Virus record (IMG/VR): IMGVR_UViG_3300034104_003388 | Span: 1 to 29,684 of that record | DNA: 29,684 bases | Source of the DNA: a virus | Reading direction: 5' to 3' (one strand) | Part shown: piece after piece, positions 1 through 6,974 of the stretch | How the letters are laid out: each line of letters begins with the position of its first letter | Position numbering within the stretch: position 1 is the stretch's first letter | Program-made: the position numbers and the translations under genes | Notes under the pieces: model-generated | What the model saw: only the letters and a program-made list of their open reading frames with translations | Databases searched by the model: none | What the model was told of the DNA's origin: nothing

Positions 1-134
1 ATATTTGGGAGTTTTCCTTCAGGGGTTATTGATATTAGTTGTTGATATTTTTCATCACCTATTATACCATCAATAGTCCATTTGGTTTTAATACCATTCT
101 CATAAATCGGTATTGAATATGTTTCTTTACTCAT
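1..134 (-). CDS. Partial hypothetical protein (N-terminal 44 residues)
   Basis: An ATG at 134 opens a frame that runs off the left edge of the window, so only 44 residues are seen. The segment begins MSKETYSIPIYENG and shows no motif that I recognise. Its start overlaps the stop of the next gene upstream by 8 bases, the usual packing here. It has no promoter of its own, so it is probably translated from the same message as the genes at 127-1026. Function unknown. Confidence 0.6.
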   Translation of the reverse strand, partial: MSKETYSIPIYENGIKTKWTIDGIIGDEKYQQLISITPEGKLPN

Positions 135-258
135 CTTTGTTTAGTAATTTACGACCTTCTTCCCATATTGGTGATCCGTACATATAAGGATGTTCAATAA
201 CATTTTCAAGAAATTCCTCAAGTTCTTTTATTCTATTATCCTTTTCTTCTTCCGTCAT
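127..258 (-). CDS. Small acidic hypothetical protein (43 aa)
   Basis: A 43-residue frame, ATG at 258, stop TAA at 127-129. It is rich in Glu and Lys at the N-terminus (MTEEEKDNRIKELEEFLENV), suggesting an amphipathic helix, followed by a Pro/Gly/aromatic stretch. It overlaps the genes on both sides by a few bases (ATGA with the one upstream), which supports translation. Family not recognised. Confidence 0.55.
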   Translation of the reverse strand: MTEEEKDNRIKELEEFLENVIEHPYMYGSPIWEEGRKLLNKDE

Positions 259-341
259 CTTTTAAATTTTGATTTAATTTTCATCCAAACTATTTCTGGA
301 TAATTCCGTAACCACCAAAAAAATATATAAATTTTTTTCAT
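255..341 (-). CDS. Very small basic protein (28 aa)
   Basis: Short frame with ATG at 341 and TGA at 255-257 that shares ATGA with the next start. The product begins MKKIYIFFWWLRNYPE and ends in a run of Lys/Arg: an aromatic segment with a basic tail, as expected of a tiny membrane-associated phage peptide. The evidence is limited to the start-stop coupling and the lack of any other frame in 259-357. Confidence 0.35.
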   Translation of the reverse strand: MKKIYIFFWWLRNYPEIVWMKIKSKFKR

Positions 342-357
342 AATCTTTAATCGTTTA

Positions 358-513
358 CTACTCCTTTTCTATTTCTATTTCCGGTTTAACCTTACTTGAT
401 TTTTTAGTTGTTTCATCATCTGTATCGTCTTCAATAACAATCTTTACTGTTTCGGGGAATAACATATTCATCCCAACCCCTAAATTCACCTCAATTACTT
501 TTTCTTTTTTCAT
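358..513 (-). CDS. Small hypothetical protein (51 aa)
   Basis: ATG at 513, stop TAG at 358-360. The start is preceded by an A-rich stretch and lies inside the 3' end of the upstream zinc-binding gene (23-base overlap). The N-terminal half alternates hydrophobic residues (VIEVNLGVGMNMLF); the C-terminal half is Asp/Thr/Lys/Glu-rich and probably disordered. No family recognised. Confidence 0.5.
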   Translation of the reverse strand: MKKEKVIEVNLGVGMNMLFPETVKIVIEDDTDDETTKKSSKVKPEIEIEKE

Positions 514-772
514 TTTTTTTCTTTTTTTTATCTATTAATTCTTTTAAAGTTCCCAGACATTCATCACAGAAAGGACGATTAATTCTTAACGAATCCATTT
601 CTAATTCACAAACCAAACATTTTGGTGGATAACTAACCATAACATTTTTTTGTTTACCGGTATCAGTGTCACCATATTTTTTTATTAGGTATTCACTCCA
701 GGCTTCCTGTTTTCTACCGTTTACAAAGAACCAACCGCAGTTTAGTTCAAACCATCTTACAAATCTTTTCAT
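491..772 (-). CDS. Small zinc-binding protein with paired CxxC motifs
   Basis: 93 residues, ATG at 772. Cys52-x2-Cys55 and Cys69-x2-Cys72 form a probable zinc ribbon or treble clef; the C-terminus is a run of Lys and Glu. The N-terminus is aromatic and basic (MKRFVRWFELNCGWFF). Structural zinc binding is inferred from the paired CxxC; whether it binds nucleic acid or protein is unknown. It is one of at least five small Cys-pair proteins in the window. Confidence 0.6.
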   Translation of the reverse strand: MKRFVRWFELNCGWFFVNGRKQEAWSEYLIKKYGDTDTGKQKNVMVSYPPKCLVCELEMDSLRINRPFCDECLGTLKELIDKKKKKNEKRKSN

Positions 773-778
773 AGAAAA

Positions 779-919
779 TTATTTATTTAAATTATATGGA
801 TCAGGATCCAATGTGTCAGAAATCACCATCATACAAAGTGATGGTATACCAACAATAAGTGCTGGTATTGCAAGTACTACTGAAAGTACTCTTGTTGTGT
901 AGTAAAGTATTTTTTTCAT
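779..919 (-). CDS. Small single-pass membrane protein (46 aa)
   Basis: ATG at 919, stop TAA at 779-781. After MKKILYYTTR comes a long hydrophobic stretch (about residues 11-33, VLSVVLAIPALIVGIPSLCM), then a short polar tail with Asp/Pro. It looks like a one-helix inner-membrane peptide. The stop of the upstream gene overlaps its start (ATGA). Function unknown. Confidence 0.55.
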   Translation of the reverse strand: MKKILYYTTRVLSVVLAIPALIVGIPSLCMMVISDTLDPDPYNLNK

Positions 920-1026
920 TTTTTCTTATTTTTATATTCGTTATAAAAGTACTGGATTGTTAAGTTCAAAACAAACAATAAAGTTATTGTCCAACCAATT
1001 AATAAAATTTTAAAAATTGTTATCAT
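916..1026 (-). CDS. Small single-pass membrane protein (36 aa)
   Basis: ATG at 1026, TGA at 916-918 overlapping the next start as ATGA. Residues 4-22 are hydrophobic (IFKILLIGWTITLLFVLNL), followed by a Lys-rich tail ending KKK, consistent with an N-out/C-in single helix. Its start lies within the 3' end of the upstream gene. Function unknown. Confidence 0.5.
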   Translation of the reverse strand: MITIFKILLIGWTITLLFVLNLTIQYFYNEYKNKKK

Positions 1027-1207
1027 CTTTTATTTCATTAATACGGTTTATGATCTCTTCTTTTGTTTTTCCGGAATTAAACATTCTATAAATTTCTAAT
1101 GAAAATTTGTCTGTTAAGTATGCCGCATCAACATCCAGATATTCCATTATATTTTCAAGATTTGATAATATATTTTCTTTTTTAAAAAATCGTTTATTAA
1201 ACCCCAT
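1010..1207 (-). CDS. Small helical hypothetical protein (65 aa)
   Basis: The start is taken as ATG 1207 because a promoter lies at 1213-1243. A TTG at 1243 in the same frame belongs to the -33 element and would not be transcribed. The product begins MGFNKRFFKKEN and looks all-helical, with a C-terminal Lys/Glu/Asn-rich helix (EEIINRINEIKDDN). No family recognised. It is the first gene of the unit running to the left edge. Confidence 0.55.
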   Translation of the reverse strand: MGFNKRFFKKENILSNLENIMEYLDVDAAYLTDKFSLEIYRMFNSGKTKEEIINRINEIKDDNNF

Positions 1208-1212
1208 AATAC

Positions 1213-1243
1213 CAAAAATAAGAAATATTTTAAATAAATTCAA
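1213..1243 (-). promoter_or_regulatory. Bacteroidetes-type promoter for 1207 gene
   Basis: On the minus strand: TTG (1243-1241), 20 bases, then TATTTTTG (1220-1213), matching TTG-N19/20-TAnnTTTG. The ATG lies five bases further on, so the message should be leaderless or nearly so. Confidence 0.65.
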
Positions 1244-1246
1244 ATA

Positions 1247-2515
1247 TTATAAGAACATTTTTTTTGATTGTTTTTCTCTGTGAAATTTAATCGCAAAACG
1301 GTGAACTTCTTCCTGGATTTTACCAAACAAAGTAAAGTTTATATCATCTTTTATGTTAAACTCGGACCCATCAATTTTATGTATGATTGATGACTTGTGA
1401 TTTGAATCTTTTGAAATTGAAATAAGGTCAACCTGGTTTAAAATTCCAAGATTTTCAAATATTTTTCTGGCAACACCTAATTGACCTTTGCCACCATCAA
1501 TGATTACAAGATCCGGAAGTTTTTGTTTTTCATCAATCAATCTTTTGAATCTACGATTTAATACCTCATCAAATGATTGGTAGTCATCAACACCAGTAAA
1601 ACTTCTAATAATATATTTACGGTATTCTGATTTATCCGGAGTTTCATTTTTAAATCTAACTGATGCTGCAACATTTGAATCACCCTGGTTGTGTGAGTTA
1701 TCAAACGCTTCAATTGATGCCGGAATGTTTTTAAGACCCAGAATGTTTTTAATATCAAAAGCTTTTTTGTTATATTTCTGTAATCTTATAACATTCAACT
1801 TACTATCAATACTTTCCAAACTTGTAAGTTTTGATAATAAGTCTTGTGCTTTTTCAAACTCCAGATTGTCTGAATGATACTTCATAGACTTCTTCAACTT
1901 TGTTTTAAGACTGGAAATATCAAGTGATAGAACTTTTTTCACATCACGAATAATCTCATTGTAATAAAACTTTTTGATGTTATTCACGCAAGGAGCATTA
2001 CATCTTCCAAGGTGAAATTCCAAACAAGTCTTGAACTTTTCTTTTGCGATATTTTCTTCAGTTAAATCATAAGAACAACTACGAAGTTCAAAGACATCGT
2101 GAATAAGATTATAAATCTCACGACATAAGTTTCCAGATGTAAAATCAAGTGATAACCTATCGTCTTGTTTGTCTCTAACAATCTCTAGTTTTGGAAAATC
2201 TTCATCTGTGAAACACAAAGACCATTTTCTTGTCTTATCGTCTTTTCCTTTGATGTTGAACTTTGGTTTGTATAACTTGATTAGTTCTTCTTCTAGGATA
2301 ATTGCTTCTTGTTCCGATGATGTAATCTTGAACTCAACATCAACAATGTTTTCAACAAGAGTTTTTGTTTTACCAGTATGATTTTTTTGGAAATAAGATG
2401 TTACCCTTTTTGGTAAAAACTTGGACATACCAACATAGATGATTTGTTCTTTGTCGTTTTTGAACAAATAACATCCTGGATTTTTTGGTATGTCTTTAAG
2501 TTTATCGGAAATCAT
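1247..2515 (-). CDS. uvrC: UvrC-like excision endonuclease lacking the C-terminal HhH domain
   Basis: 422 residues. The order of parts follows UvrC: an N-terminal GIY-YIG nuclease (GCY at 14-16, YVG at 27-29, a Glu in AIILEEELIK near 75); four Cys at 147, 164, 172 and 176, with the final spacing of the UvrC Fe-S cluster; a UVR-type helix near 219-236 (UvrB contact in the family); and the RNase H-like nuclease with FDNSH at 271-275, GVDDY near 308-312, IIDGGKGQ at 338-345 and HRFAIKFHR at 405-413. All the expected acidic and His catalytic positions are present. The protein stops at 422, just where cellular UvrC (about 600 residues) continues into the DNA-binding helix-hairpin-helix pair. GIY is changed to GCY. 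It has its own promoter and is probably a phage repair or DNA-incision enzyme working with host UvrA/UvrB (inference). Confidence 0.9.
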   Translation of the reverse strand: MISDKLKDIPKNPGCYLFKNDKEQIIYVGMSKFLPKRVTSYFQKNHTGKTKTLVENIVDVEFKITSSEQEAIILEEELIKLYKPKFNIKGKDDKTRKWSLCFTDEDFPKLEIVRDKQDDRLSLDFTSGNLCREIYNLIHDVFELRSCSYDLTEENIAKEKFKTCLEFHLGRCNAPCVNNIKKFYYNEIIRDVKKVLSLDISSLKTKLKKSMKYHSDNLEFEKAQDLLSKLTSLESIDSKLNVIRLQKYNKKAFDIKNILGLKNIPASIEAFDNSHNQGDSNVAASVRFKNETPDKSEYRKYIIRSFTGVDDYQSFDEVLNRRFKRLIDEKQKLPDLVIIDGGKGQLGVARKIFENLGILNQVDLISISKDSNHKSSIIHKIDGSEFNIKDDINFTLFGKIQEEVHRFAIKFHREKQSKKMFL

Positions 2516-2519
2516 ATTA

Positions 2520-2549
2520 CAAAGATAAAATAAATTTGTTAATTTACAA
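2520..2549 (-). promoter_or_regulatory. Bacteroidetes-type promoter for uvrC-like gene
   Basis: TTG (2549-2547), 19 bases, TATCTTTG (2527-2520) on the minus strand, then four bases to the ATG at 2515. It matches the Bacteroidetes -33/-7 consensus and predicts a leaderless message. Confidence 0.75.
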
Positions 2550-2551
2550 CA

Positions 2552-2863
2552 TTATTTATCTTTTATAATTTTATAGTTATTAACTTCTAGCCACATCAAA
2601 AAATCAAGTGCGGTCCATTCATCTGGATCCAGTTCACCTAATGGGCCATCTCCAAACTGATCAATAAATCCCTGTAAATAATCACGTTCAATTTCAAATC
2701 CACCTTTTTCACTTTCAACTATTTTAGTTCTAACCATTTCAATAGCACAGGTTTCACATTGTGTAGCTCTTTTATCTCCGTGAAATTGTTCTTTACAGGT
2801 TACGCATTTACACATATAGTCACCAGGTGCAAAACCACCTATTGGATATTTTACTTCTTCCAT
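2552..2863 (-). CDS. Small zinc-binding hypothetical protein (103 aa)
   Basis: An N-terminal Cys cluster (C18, C20, C23, C36, C39 within YMCKCVTCKEQF and TQCETC) indicates a zinc ribbon. The rest is acidic, ending in a Trp/Leu-rich helix (WTALDFLMWLEVNNY). This composition is typical of conserved phage proteins of unknown role. The ATG at 2863 shares its A with the stop of the upstream gene, so the two are translationally coupled. Confidence 0.7.
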   Translation of the reverse strand: MEEVKYPIGGFAPGDYMCKCVTCKEQFHGDKRATQCETCAIEMVRTKIVESEKGGFEIERDYLQGFIDQFGDGPLGELDPDEWTALDFLMWLEVNNYKIIKDK

Positions 2864-3102
2864 TATTGATTAAGTTCTTTTTGTAGACTACTTCTTTTAT
2901 TATTTAATATGGTTTCAAGTGGCCAAATAATATCGTATTGGTAACTATACCAATATTTGTCCGGTGTGTTTTTCATCAATTGTTTTCTAAAATTTCTAAT
3001 TAAATTGTATGCCGTAATTGTTTGTTCGTATGTCTCACAAGAATCAATTACCTTTTCAATCCATTTTGATACGTCCCCGTAGTGTGCGCTTCTATTTTCC
3101 AT
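2863..3102 (-). CDS. Hypothetical protein (79 aa)
   Basis: ATG 3102. Begins MENRSAHYGDVSKWIEKVID and appears all-helical with many aromatic residues (DKYWYSYQYDIIWPLE). It sits between the 126-aa and 103-aa genes with a 1-base gap and a 1-base overlap, so it forms one message with them from the promoter at 3489-3519. No family recognised. Confidence 0.6.
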   Translation of the reverse strand: MENRSAHYGDVSKWIEKVIDSCETYEQTITAYNLIRNFRKQLMKNTPDKYWYSYQYDIIWPLETILNNKRSSLQKELNQ

Positions 3103-3103
3103 T

Positions 3104-3484
3104 TTATAGTTTTTTTAGTATTAAACATCCGTTTGAATCTAATTTTGGTTTATCACTAGGTATACAAACACCTTTCTTGTTTATACCATCACAATTAGGA
3201 TCCAGACATTCCATTTCAACTTCAACTTCTATTTCTGTTGGTTGGTATAACTTCATTGCTCTGTTGATACATTCTTTAGCAAATGCTTCAGTGAATGAAT
3301 CTATAACTCCATCAAATCCGTTTCTAACTTGTTTATATATAACATCAACTACTCCAAATATCTCATCACAGTTTTGTTTGGATAAACCGTTAATCCTTTC
3401 CTTTGTGGATGTTGATGCGACAACAACACCCTTATCGTCTTCTAATAGATAATTTACATCGGTTTTAATTAGTTTTCCTTTCAT
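3104..3484 (-). CDS. Hypothetical protein (126 aa) with Cys-containing C-terminus
   Basis: ATG 3484, four bases after a TATCTTTG box, which fixes the start. The first 85 residues read as an alpha/beta domain (MKGKLIKTDVNYLLEDDKG). The last 40 hold four Cys (CLDPNC, GVCIP, NGCLIL), a possible metal site or secreted-type segment. No family recognised. First gene of a three-gene unit. Confidence 0.6.
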   Translation of the reverse strand: MKGKLIKTDVNYLLEDDKGVVVASTSTKERINGLSKQNCDEIFGVVDVIYKQVRNGFDGVIDSFTEAFAKECINRAMKLYQPTEIEVEVEMECLDPNCDGINKKGVCIPSDKPKLDSNGCLILKKL

Positions 3485-3488
3485 AGGT

Positions 3489-3519
3489 CAAAGATACAAA
3501 ACTTTTTTTAAAAAAACAA
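3489..3519 (-). promoter_or_regulatory. Bacteroidetes-type promoter, fused to upstream terminator
   Basis: TTG (3519-3517), 20 bases, TATCTTTG (3496-3489), then four bases to ATG 3484. The -33 TTG lies at the base of the terminator hairpin 3518-3543, so termination of one unit and initiation of the next share bases. Confidence 0.75.
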
Positions 3520-3543
3520 ATCCCACCGATAAAGATGGGATTT
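3518..3543 (-). terminator. Intrinsic terminator after the SPFH operon
   Basis: Minus-strand hairpin with 8-bp stem AAATCCCA/TGGGATTT (3543-3536 with 3525-3518), 10-base loop, followed by TTTGTTTTTTT. It sits five bases after the stop of the 3548-3799 gene. Confidence 0.8.
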
Positions 3544-3547
3544 AATA

Positions 3548-3799
3548 TTACTTCTCAATAGGTTTGACCATCTTTATATTAACGGTTGGTGTGTCCATCC
3601 ATTGTCCGTTACACATTTTTATGGTACTCATTCCACTTTCATATGATAATACCTGTGTTGCTTCAATTTGTGATCCGTCATTTAATATTACTAACTCATC
3701 ACAAACTTTATCATTTTGGATTGAGATGTACACAAACCAACTAAATAATACAGATGTTAATATTATAAATAAAATTATAAAACTAAAATTTCTTATCAT
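3548..3799 (-). CDS. Membrane-anchored hypothetical protein (83 aa)
   Basis: One N-terminal hydrophobic segment (about residues 4-27, FSFIILFIILTSVLFSWFVY) with no lipobox, followed by a 55-residue soluble part containing two Cys (KVCDE, KMCNGQW) that could form a disulphide outside the cytoplasm. It is the last gene before a terminator and follows the SPFH gene by one base, suggesting a membrane-associated partner. Function unknown. Confidence 0.6.
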   Translation of the reverse strand: MIRNFSFIILFIILTSVLFSWFVYISIQNDKVCDELVILNDGSQIEATQVLSYESGMSTIKMCNGQWMDTPTVNIKMVKPIEK

Positions 3800-3800
3800 A

Positions 3801-4748
3801 TTATTTAATGTTTAAAAATGTTCCTGATCCACCCGCAACTGTTGTTGGTAAAACCCCATTCCAGGATTGTGCTTTCAAATATTCAACATAAAGAGGTGTT
3901 ATTTCTTTTTGTTTTAACTTCATTGCAAGGGCCAAAGCTTGTGCGTCAATTATAACTTTAGCGGAGTCTCCACGGGCAATCGCAATTTTTTCTTGAGCTT
4001 CAGCTTCAGCAACCAGTTTACGTTGTGTTGCGGCTTGTGCTTCCTGGACTGCTTTTGTTTTACCTTCAATTGCTTGTTGTAAAGATTTTGGTGGTATGAT
4101 ATTAGTTCTTAACTGTGATACTTCAAACCATTTAGATAATCTTTTATTACACTCGGCAACAATTGCTGCTTCAAATTCTTCTCGTTTATTAAAGATTGCA
4201 TCTACCTCCCACTTATTAGCTACGTCATTCACTGAACTAACAATCGCATTCATTAACCATCCTTGTTCAATTTGTTTAATATCCAATCTCAAGTTCTCAA
4301 ACATATTACCAATTGCTGTTGGTTTAAGTGAATAGTTGAATGACGGTTTAATTGTTGCCGCAAATCCACCTTTTGTAATCACAGTTTGATCCTTGTATTC
4401 AATATGTTGTTGGAATGTTGGAAACTCTAACATCTGTTCTGTCCAGGTATTATACATTACCCAACCAGTTTTATATTCATAACTTGACACACCTCTTTTG
4501 TCTCCAGTCAAATTAACTTTGATTCCAACGTGTCCTGCGTCAACTCTTTCAAGTGCGAATGGTTGGATACTAGAAATTATAATTCCTAATACAAAGATAC
4601 CAATTGGTTTGAGTATCCACATAGTATTAAACATTTTTTTACTATCACCCCATCTGTCTGTTCCTATTACATACATTCGGTCTCTTGTTGTGAATGCCGT
4701 AAATCCGGCAATTACCAATCCTAAAATAAAAATTAAAGTACTAATCAT
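3801..4748 (-). CDS. SPFH/Band 7 (prohibitin-type) membrane protein
   Basis: 315 residues from ATG 4748. A TTG at 4775 in frame is less likely because ATG 4748 overlaps the upstream stop in the usual way. Two hydrophobic segments (2-20 and 44-62) are followed by the Band 7 fold (about 65-220: VDAGHVGIKVNL, KDQTVITKGGF), then an Ala/Glu/Gln-rich coiled coil (about 210-285: KAVQEAQAATQRKLVAEAEA), the standard SPFH layout. The family forms membrane-bound oligomeric rings that organise membrane domains or regulate membrane proteases. It lies between two small membrane proteins in one operon (4932-3548), suggesting a membrane complex made during infection. Its role in a phage is unknown. Confidence 0.88.
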   Translation of the reverse strand: MISTLIFILGLVIAGFTAFTTRDRMYVIGTDRWGDSKKMFNTMWILKPIGIFVLGIIISSIQPFALERVDAGHVGIKVNLTGDKRGVSSYEYKTGWVMYNTWTEQMLEFPTFQQHIEYKDQTVITKGGFAATIKPSFNYSLKPTAIGNMFENLRLDIKQIEQGWLMNAIVSSVNDVANKWEVDAIFNKREEFEAAIVAECNKRLSKWFEVSQLRTNIIPPKSLQQAIEGKTKAVQEAQAATQRKLVAEAEAQEKIAIARGDSAKVIIDAQALALAMKLKQKEITPLYVEYLKAQSWNGVLPTTVAGGSGTFLNIK

Positions 4749-4932
4749 TTTGTTTTTTGTTTTTAAATAATTCAATTGTTTCGTTTATTACATATATTAG
4801 GATCCCTACAACACCAACGAAACTTAACAGTTGGAGGAATCCGTTTACTTCTCTACTCACCACATACTCACCAAAGAGTGTGTTTAACCAAATAAACAAC
4901 ACCCATAGCGAAACTACTCTGAAATACTTCAT
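4741..4932 (-). CDS. Small two-helix membrane protein (63 aa)
   Basis: ATG 4932 is chosen. The in-frame TTG at 4947 is part of the -7 promoter box and too far upstream to be useful. Two hydrophobic segments (about 6-20, VSLWVLFIWLNTLFG, and 31-50, LLSFVGVVGILIYVIN) are followed by a Lys/Asn tail. It overlaps the SPFH start by 8 bases. Function unknown; probable partner of the SPFH protein. Confidence 0.6.
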   Translation of the reverse strand: MKYFRVVSLWVLFIWLNTLFGEYVVSREVNGFLQLLSFVGVVGILIYVINETIELFKNKKQND

Positions 4933-4944
4933 TTTTTTTTTCTT

Positions 4945-4975
4945 CAAATTTACTAATTAATTTTCAAATAACCAA
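4945..4975 (-). promoter_or_regulatory. Bacteroidetes-type promoter for the SPFH operon
   Basis: TTG (4975-4973), 20 bases, TAAATTTG (4952-4945) on the minus strand. The ATG at 4932 follows after a 12-base A-rich stretch, so here a short leader is expected. Confidence 0.7.
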
Positions 4976-4976
4976 A

Positions 4977-5840
4977 TTATTTATTTATTTTAATTGATAA
5001 AAAATTTAAAACATTATCTAATTTTTGTTTATATTCTTCACCAATATTTTTTTCTTGATTACCAATCAATTGTATTTTTTTCATCAATTCTTCAAAATTT
5101 ATTGAGTTCAACGTATTGATAACAGTGTCAACATCTTTTTTAGTTTGATCAAAAACTGACATTTCGTATGAACGTGTTTTGATTGTTGTGAAAATTTCAA
5201 AAATTTCAAAGAAAGTCCATTGATTATTTATAACTGTTGATTCTTTAACCTCAACATCTGATTCATTCCAGATTTTAATATTACCTGTCATAATATTCTT
5301 TTTACCTTCTGTTAAAATAGCCAGTTTATTATAATTTTTATTTCTTTCTTTTTTTGATATAACATAATATAGATAATTTGCCGATGTGTAGTCTTTGAAG
5401 TAACAATAATTTTTCATCGTGGTACACCATTTAGTTCCAGAACCATATTTAATTGACCCTTCAATTGTTAATGGTCTAATAATAAAAAAATTCTCGTTTT
5501 CTAAAACTACTTCTACGTGGTCTTCTTTGACAAAAAGTTTTTCTTGTTTTGTTTCTTCAGCTTTTGTAACAACATCTCTTAAAAAAAACAAATCTAAATA
5601 GTCCTTACTATAAATGTCTTTATTTTCAATATACGGTAATAAACTATCAAATGCCATAACCCAAGTTGATAATTGTCTAGAAGACCAACTGAAATAGCTG
5701 ATTGATTTTCTTCTATTCCAGGTTTGGAATAGGTATGGTAAATATTTTTTTGTTGGTGTTGTGTCCAATTCATTAAAAATTCTTACAGTACTTTTAGATG
5801 TGTTTGGATATCTTTGGGTTAGCTCGTCTATTTTTGCCAT
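4977..5840 (-). CDS. TKWC-family phage protein, paralogue A
   Basis: 287 residues. One of three diverged paralogues in the window (others at 15911-17047 and 25571-26521). Shared features: an N-terminal helical part with DTTPTKKYLPYLFQ (26-39); a linker IYSKDYLDLF (76-85); then the core FFIIRPLTIEGSIKYGSGTKWCTT (start 118; T136 K137 W138 C139 T140), a strand YLYYVISKK near 156-164, and a Trp/Asn/Asp motif (IKIWNESDVEV). The invariant TKWC with nearby aromatic residues suggests a catalytic or binding site, but the biochemical role is unknown to me. It is the last gene of the unit that starts at 7477 and ends without an obvious terminator. Confidence 0.65.
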   Translation of the reverse strand: MAKIDELTQRYPNTSKSTVRIFNELDTTPTKKYLPYLFQTWNRRKSISYFSWSSRQLSTWVMAFDSLLPYIENKDIYSKDYLDLFFLRDVVTKAEETKQEKLFVKEDHVEVVLENENFFIIRPLTIEGSIKYGSGTKWCTTMKNYCYFKDYTSANYLYYVISKKERNKNYNKLAILTEGKKNIMTGNIKIWNESDVEVKESTVINNQWTFFEIFEIFTTIKTRSYEMSVFDQTKKDVDTVINTLNSINFEELMKKIQLIGNQEKNIGEEYKQKLDNVLNFLSIKINK

Positions 5841-5843
5841 AAT

Positions 5844-6218
5844 TTAATCTAATAAAAAAATACAATCATTAAAATCATAAACCTGGTTAGCTCTTGTGGA
5901 TCTTACAAGTAATTTATATGTATAACCATAAAGTTCTAATTTCTTTTTTGTTTGACTTTCAACATAAGGTTTAATTGGTAATTCAATATTTGTTTCTATA
6001 CCAAGAACATATTCTATGTTTTTTACTTTATCTGACCAATTAGAAATACCGTATTTACTCTTATATTTAAATTCTTTTCCAACTAACTTCGTCGTGTCAA
6101 ATGTGACAGTTTTTTTTTCATCAGAATTAATCAATGGATTTTTCTCACCGGTTAATTCTTCGTAGTAAGGATTTAACTCACCCGTTTGTGGATCGTGTGT
6201 TGGTATTTTATTTTTCAT
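5844..6218 (-). CDS. Hypothetical protein (124 aa)
   Basis: ATG 6218, overlapping the upstream gene by 11 bases. The N-terminus is proline/polar-rich (MKNKIPTHDPQTGELNPYYE) and probably extended. The remainder alternates charged and hydrophobic residues as in a small beta-rich fold. No Cys pairs, no membrane segment, no recognised family. It lies directly upstream of TKWC paralogue A. Confidence 0.55.
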   Translation of the reverse strand: MKNKIPTHDPQTGELNPYYEELTGEKNPLINSDEKKTVTFDTTKLVGKEFKYKSKYGISNWSDKVKNIEYVLGIETNIELPIKPYVESQTKKKLELYGYTYKLLVRSTRANQVYDFNDCIFLLD

Positions 6219-6462
6219 TCACAATTGCCTTTGTTAGTGTATTTATTAATGCTTGTACTTCTGCAAATTCGTAAAATCTTACAGATGGGTCCGTATTGAA
6301 AAATTCAACATACCAATTACCGTCTTTAATGTCTTCATTTGTTGGTGTTATAAATGTTAAACCATCAACAATATCTAAAACATAATAGTAAGATTCGTCT
6401 TCATCGTGCTCTTTAATTTCTTCACTTTTGAGACCCAAAAGTATTAATTCTCTTTCTGTCAT
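6208..6462 (-). CDS. Hypothetical protein (84 aa)
   Basis: ATG 6462. Acidic centre (EEIKEHDEDESYYYVLDIVDG) and a C-terminal helix (EVQALINTLTKAIVNEK). Looks like a small alpha/beta phage protein; no family recognised. Separated from the upstream lipoprotein gene by one base. Confidence 0.55.
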   Translation of the reverse strand: MTERELILLGLKSEEIKEHDEDESYYYVLDIVDGLTFITPTNEDIKDGNWYVEFFNTDPSVRFYEFAEVQALINTLTKAIVNEK

Positions 6463-6463
6463 A

Positions 6464-6727
6464 TTATTTTGTTTCTACAATGTTATAAGTTCCTTCAACT
6501 AAACCCCAAGATGATTCTTCTTGAAACTGATAAGTTTCAGCAACATCATTTGAGTCCATAGCTTTTGTTAAATACCAGACTTCAGTTTCCTTCCAGGTTA
6601 CATTAACTAATTTACGTCCTTTTGGTAAGTTGATTGTTCCTTCTCCACCCCAAGCTTTAACTCTTGAATTTTCTGTACAAGATGTTACCATAACACCCAT
6701 TAAAATTGCTAAAAATACTTTTTTCAT
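6464..6727 (-). CDS. Small lipoprotein (87 aa), conserved phage type
   Basis: A signal peptide MKKVFLAILMGVMVTSC ends in a lipobox (VTSC, Cys17). The mature part is beta-rich (WGGEGTINLPKGRKLVNVTW, ETEVWYLTK) and ends in EGTYNIVE. Proteins with this sequence pattern are common in phages of Bacteroidetes (from memory, not searched). A lipoprotein made early in infection might alter the cell surface, for example in superinfection exclusion; that is inference. It overlaps a second lipoprotein gene immediately upstream. Confidence 0.75.
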   Translation of the reverse strand: MKKVFLAILMGVMVTSCTENSRVKAWGGEGTINLPKGRKLVNVTWKETEVWYLTKAMDSNDVAETYQFQEESSWGLVEGTYNIVETK

Positions 6728-6972
6728 TTTATTAATTTTACTTTTTTTACTTTTCCTTTTTTATCTGTCTTATATTTTATTCTTGCCGTGTCAACAACAA
6801 TCCTATAATCATTATCCATATCCAAACAAACCCAGTCACAAGTTTCGTGATAATATAAATGGACGTGAATCCTTTCCATTTTTTTACATCTTAAATATGT
6901 AAATTCTTTATATTGCCAGTTAGAACAACTAACTAATAACATAATCACAAATATATATAACATTTTTCTCAT
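6724..6972 (-). CDS. Small lipoprotein (82 aa)
   Basis: The start is taken as ATG 6972 (an in-frame TTG at 6978 is weaker). The signal peptide MRKMLYIFVIMLLVSC ends in a lipobox (LVSC). The mature protein has Cys in KKM and DWVCLDMD contexts and a very basic C-terminus (KKGKVKKVKLIK). Its 3' end overlaps the next lipoprotein gene by four bases. Family unknown. Confidence 0.6.
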   Translation of the reverse strand: MRKMLYIFVIMLLVSCSNWQYKEFTYLRCKKMERIHVHLYYHETCDWVCLDMDNDYRIVVDTARIKYKTDKKGKVKKVKLIK

Positions 6973-6974
6973 AA

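Noticed and set aside
3018-3452. 144-residue open frame on the plus strand
   Set aside because: It lies antisense to two tightly packed minus-strand genes, has a low-complexity Ser/Phe-rich product and no promoter. The same holds for other plus-strand frames except the DUF192 gene.
4933-4947. TTG starts that would lengthen several genes (1243, 4775, 4947, 6978, 7744, 7952, 10387, 15769)
   Set aside because: Each has a downstream ATG with better spacing; at 1243 and 4947 the TTG belongs to a promoter element and at 10387 to a terminator.
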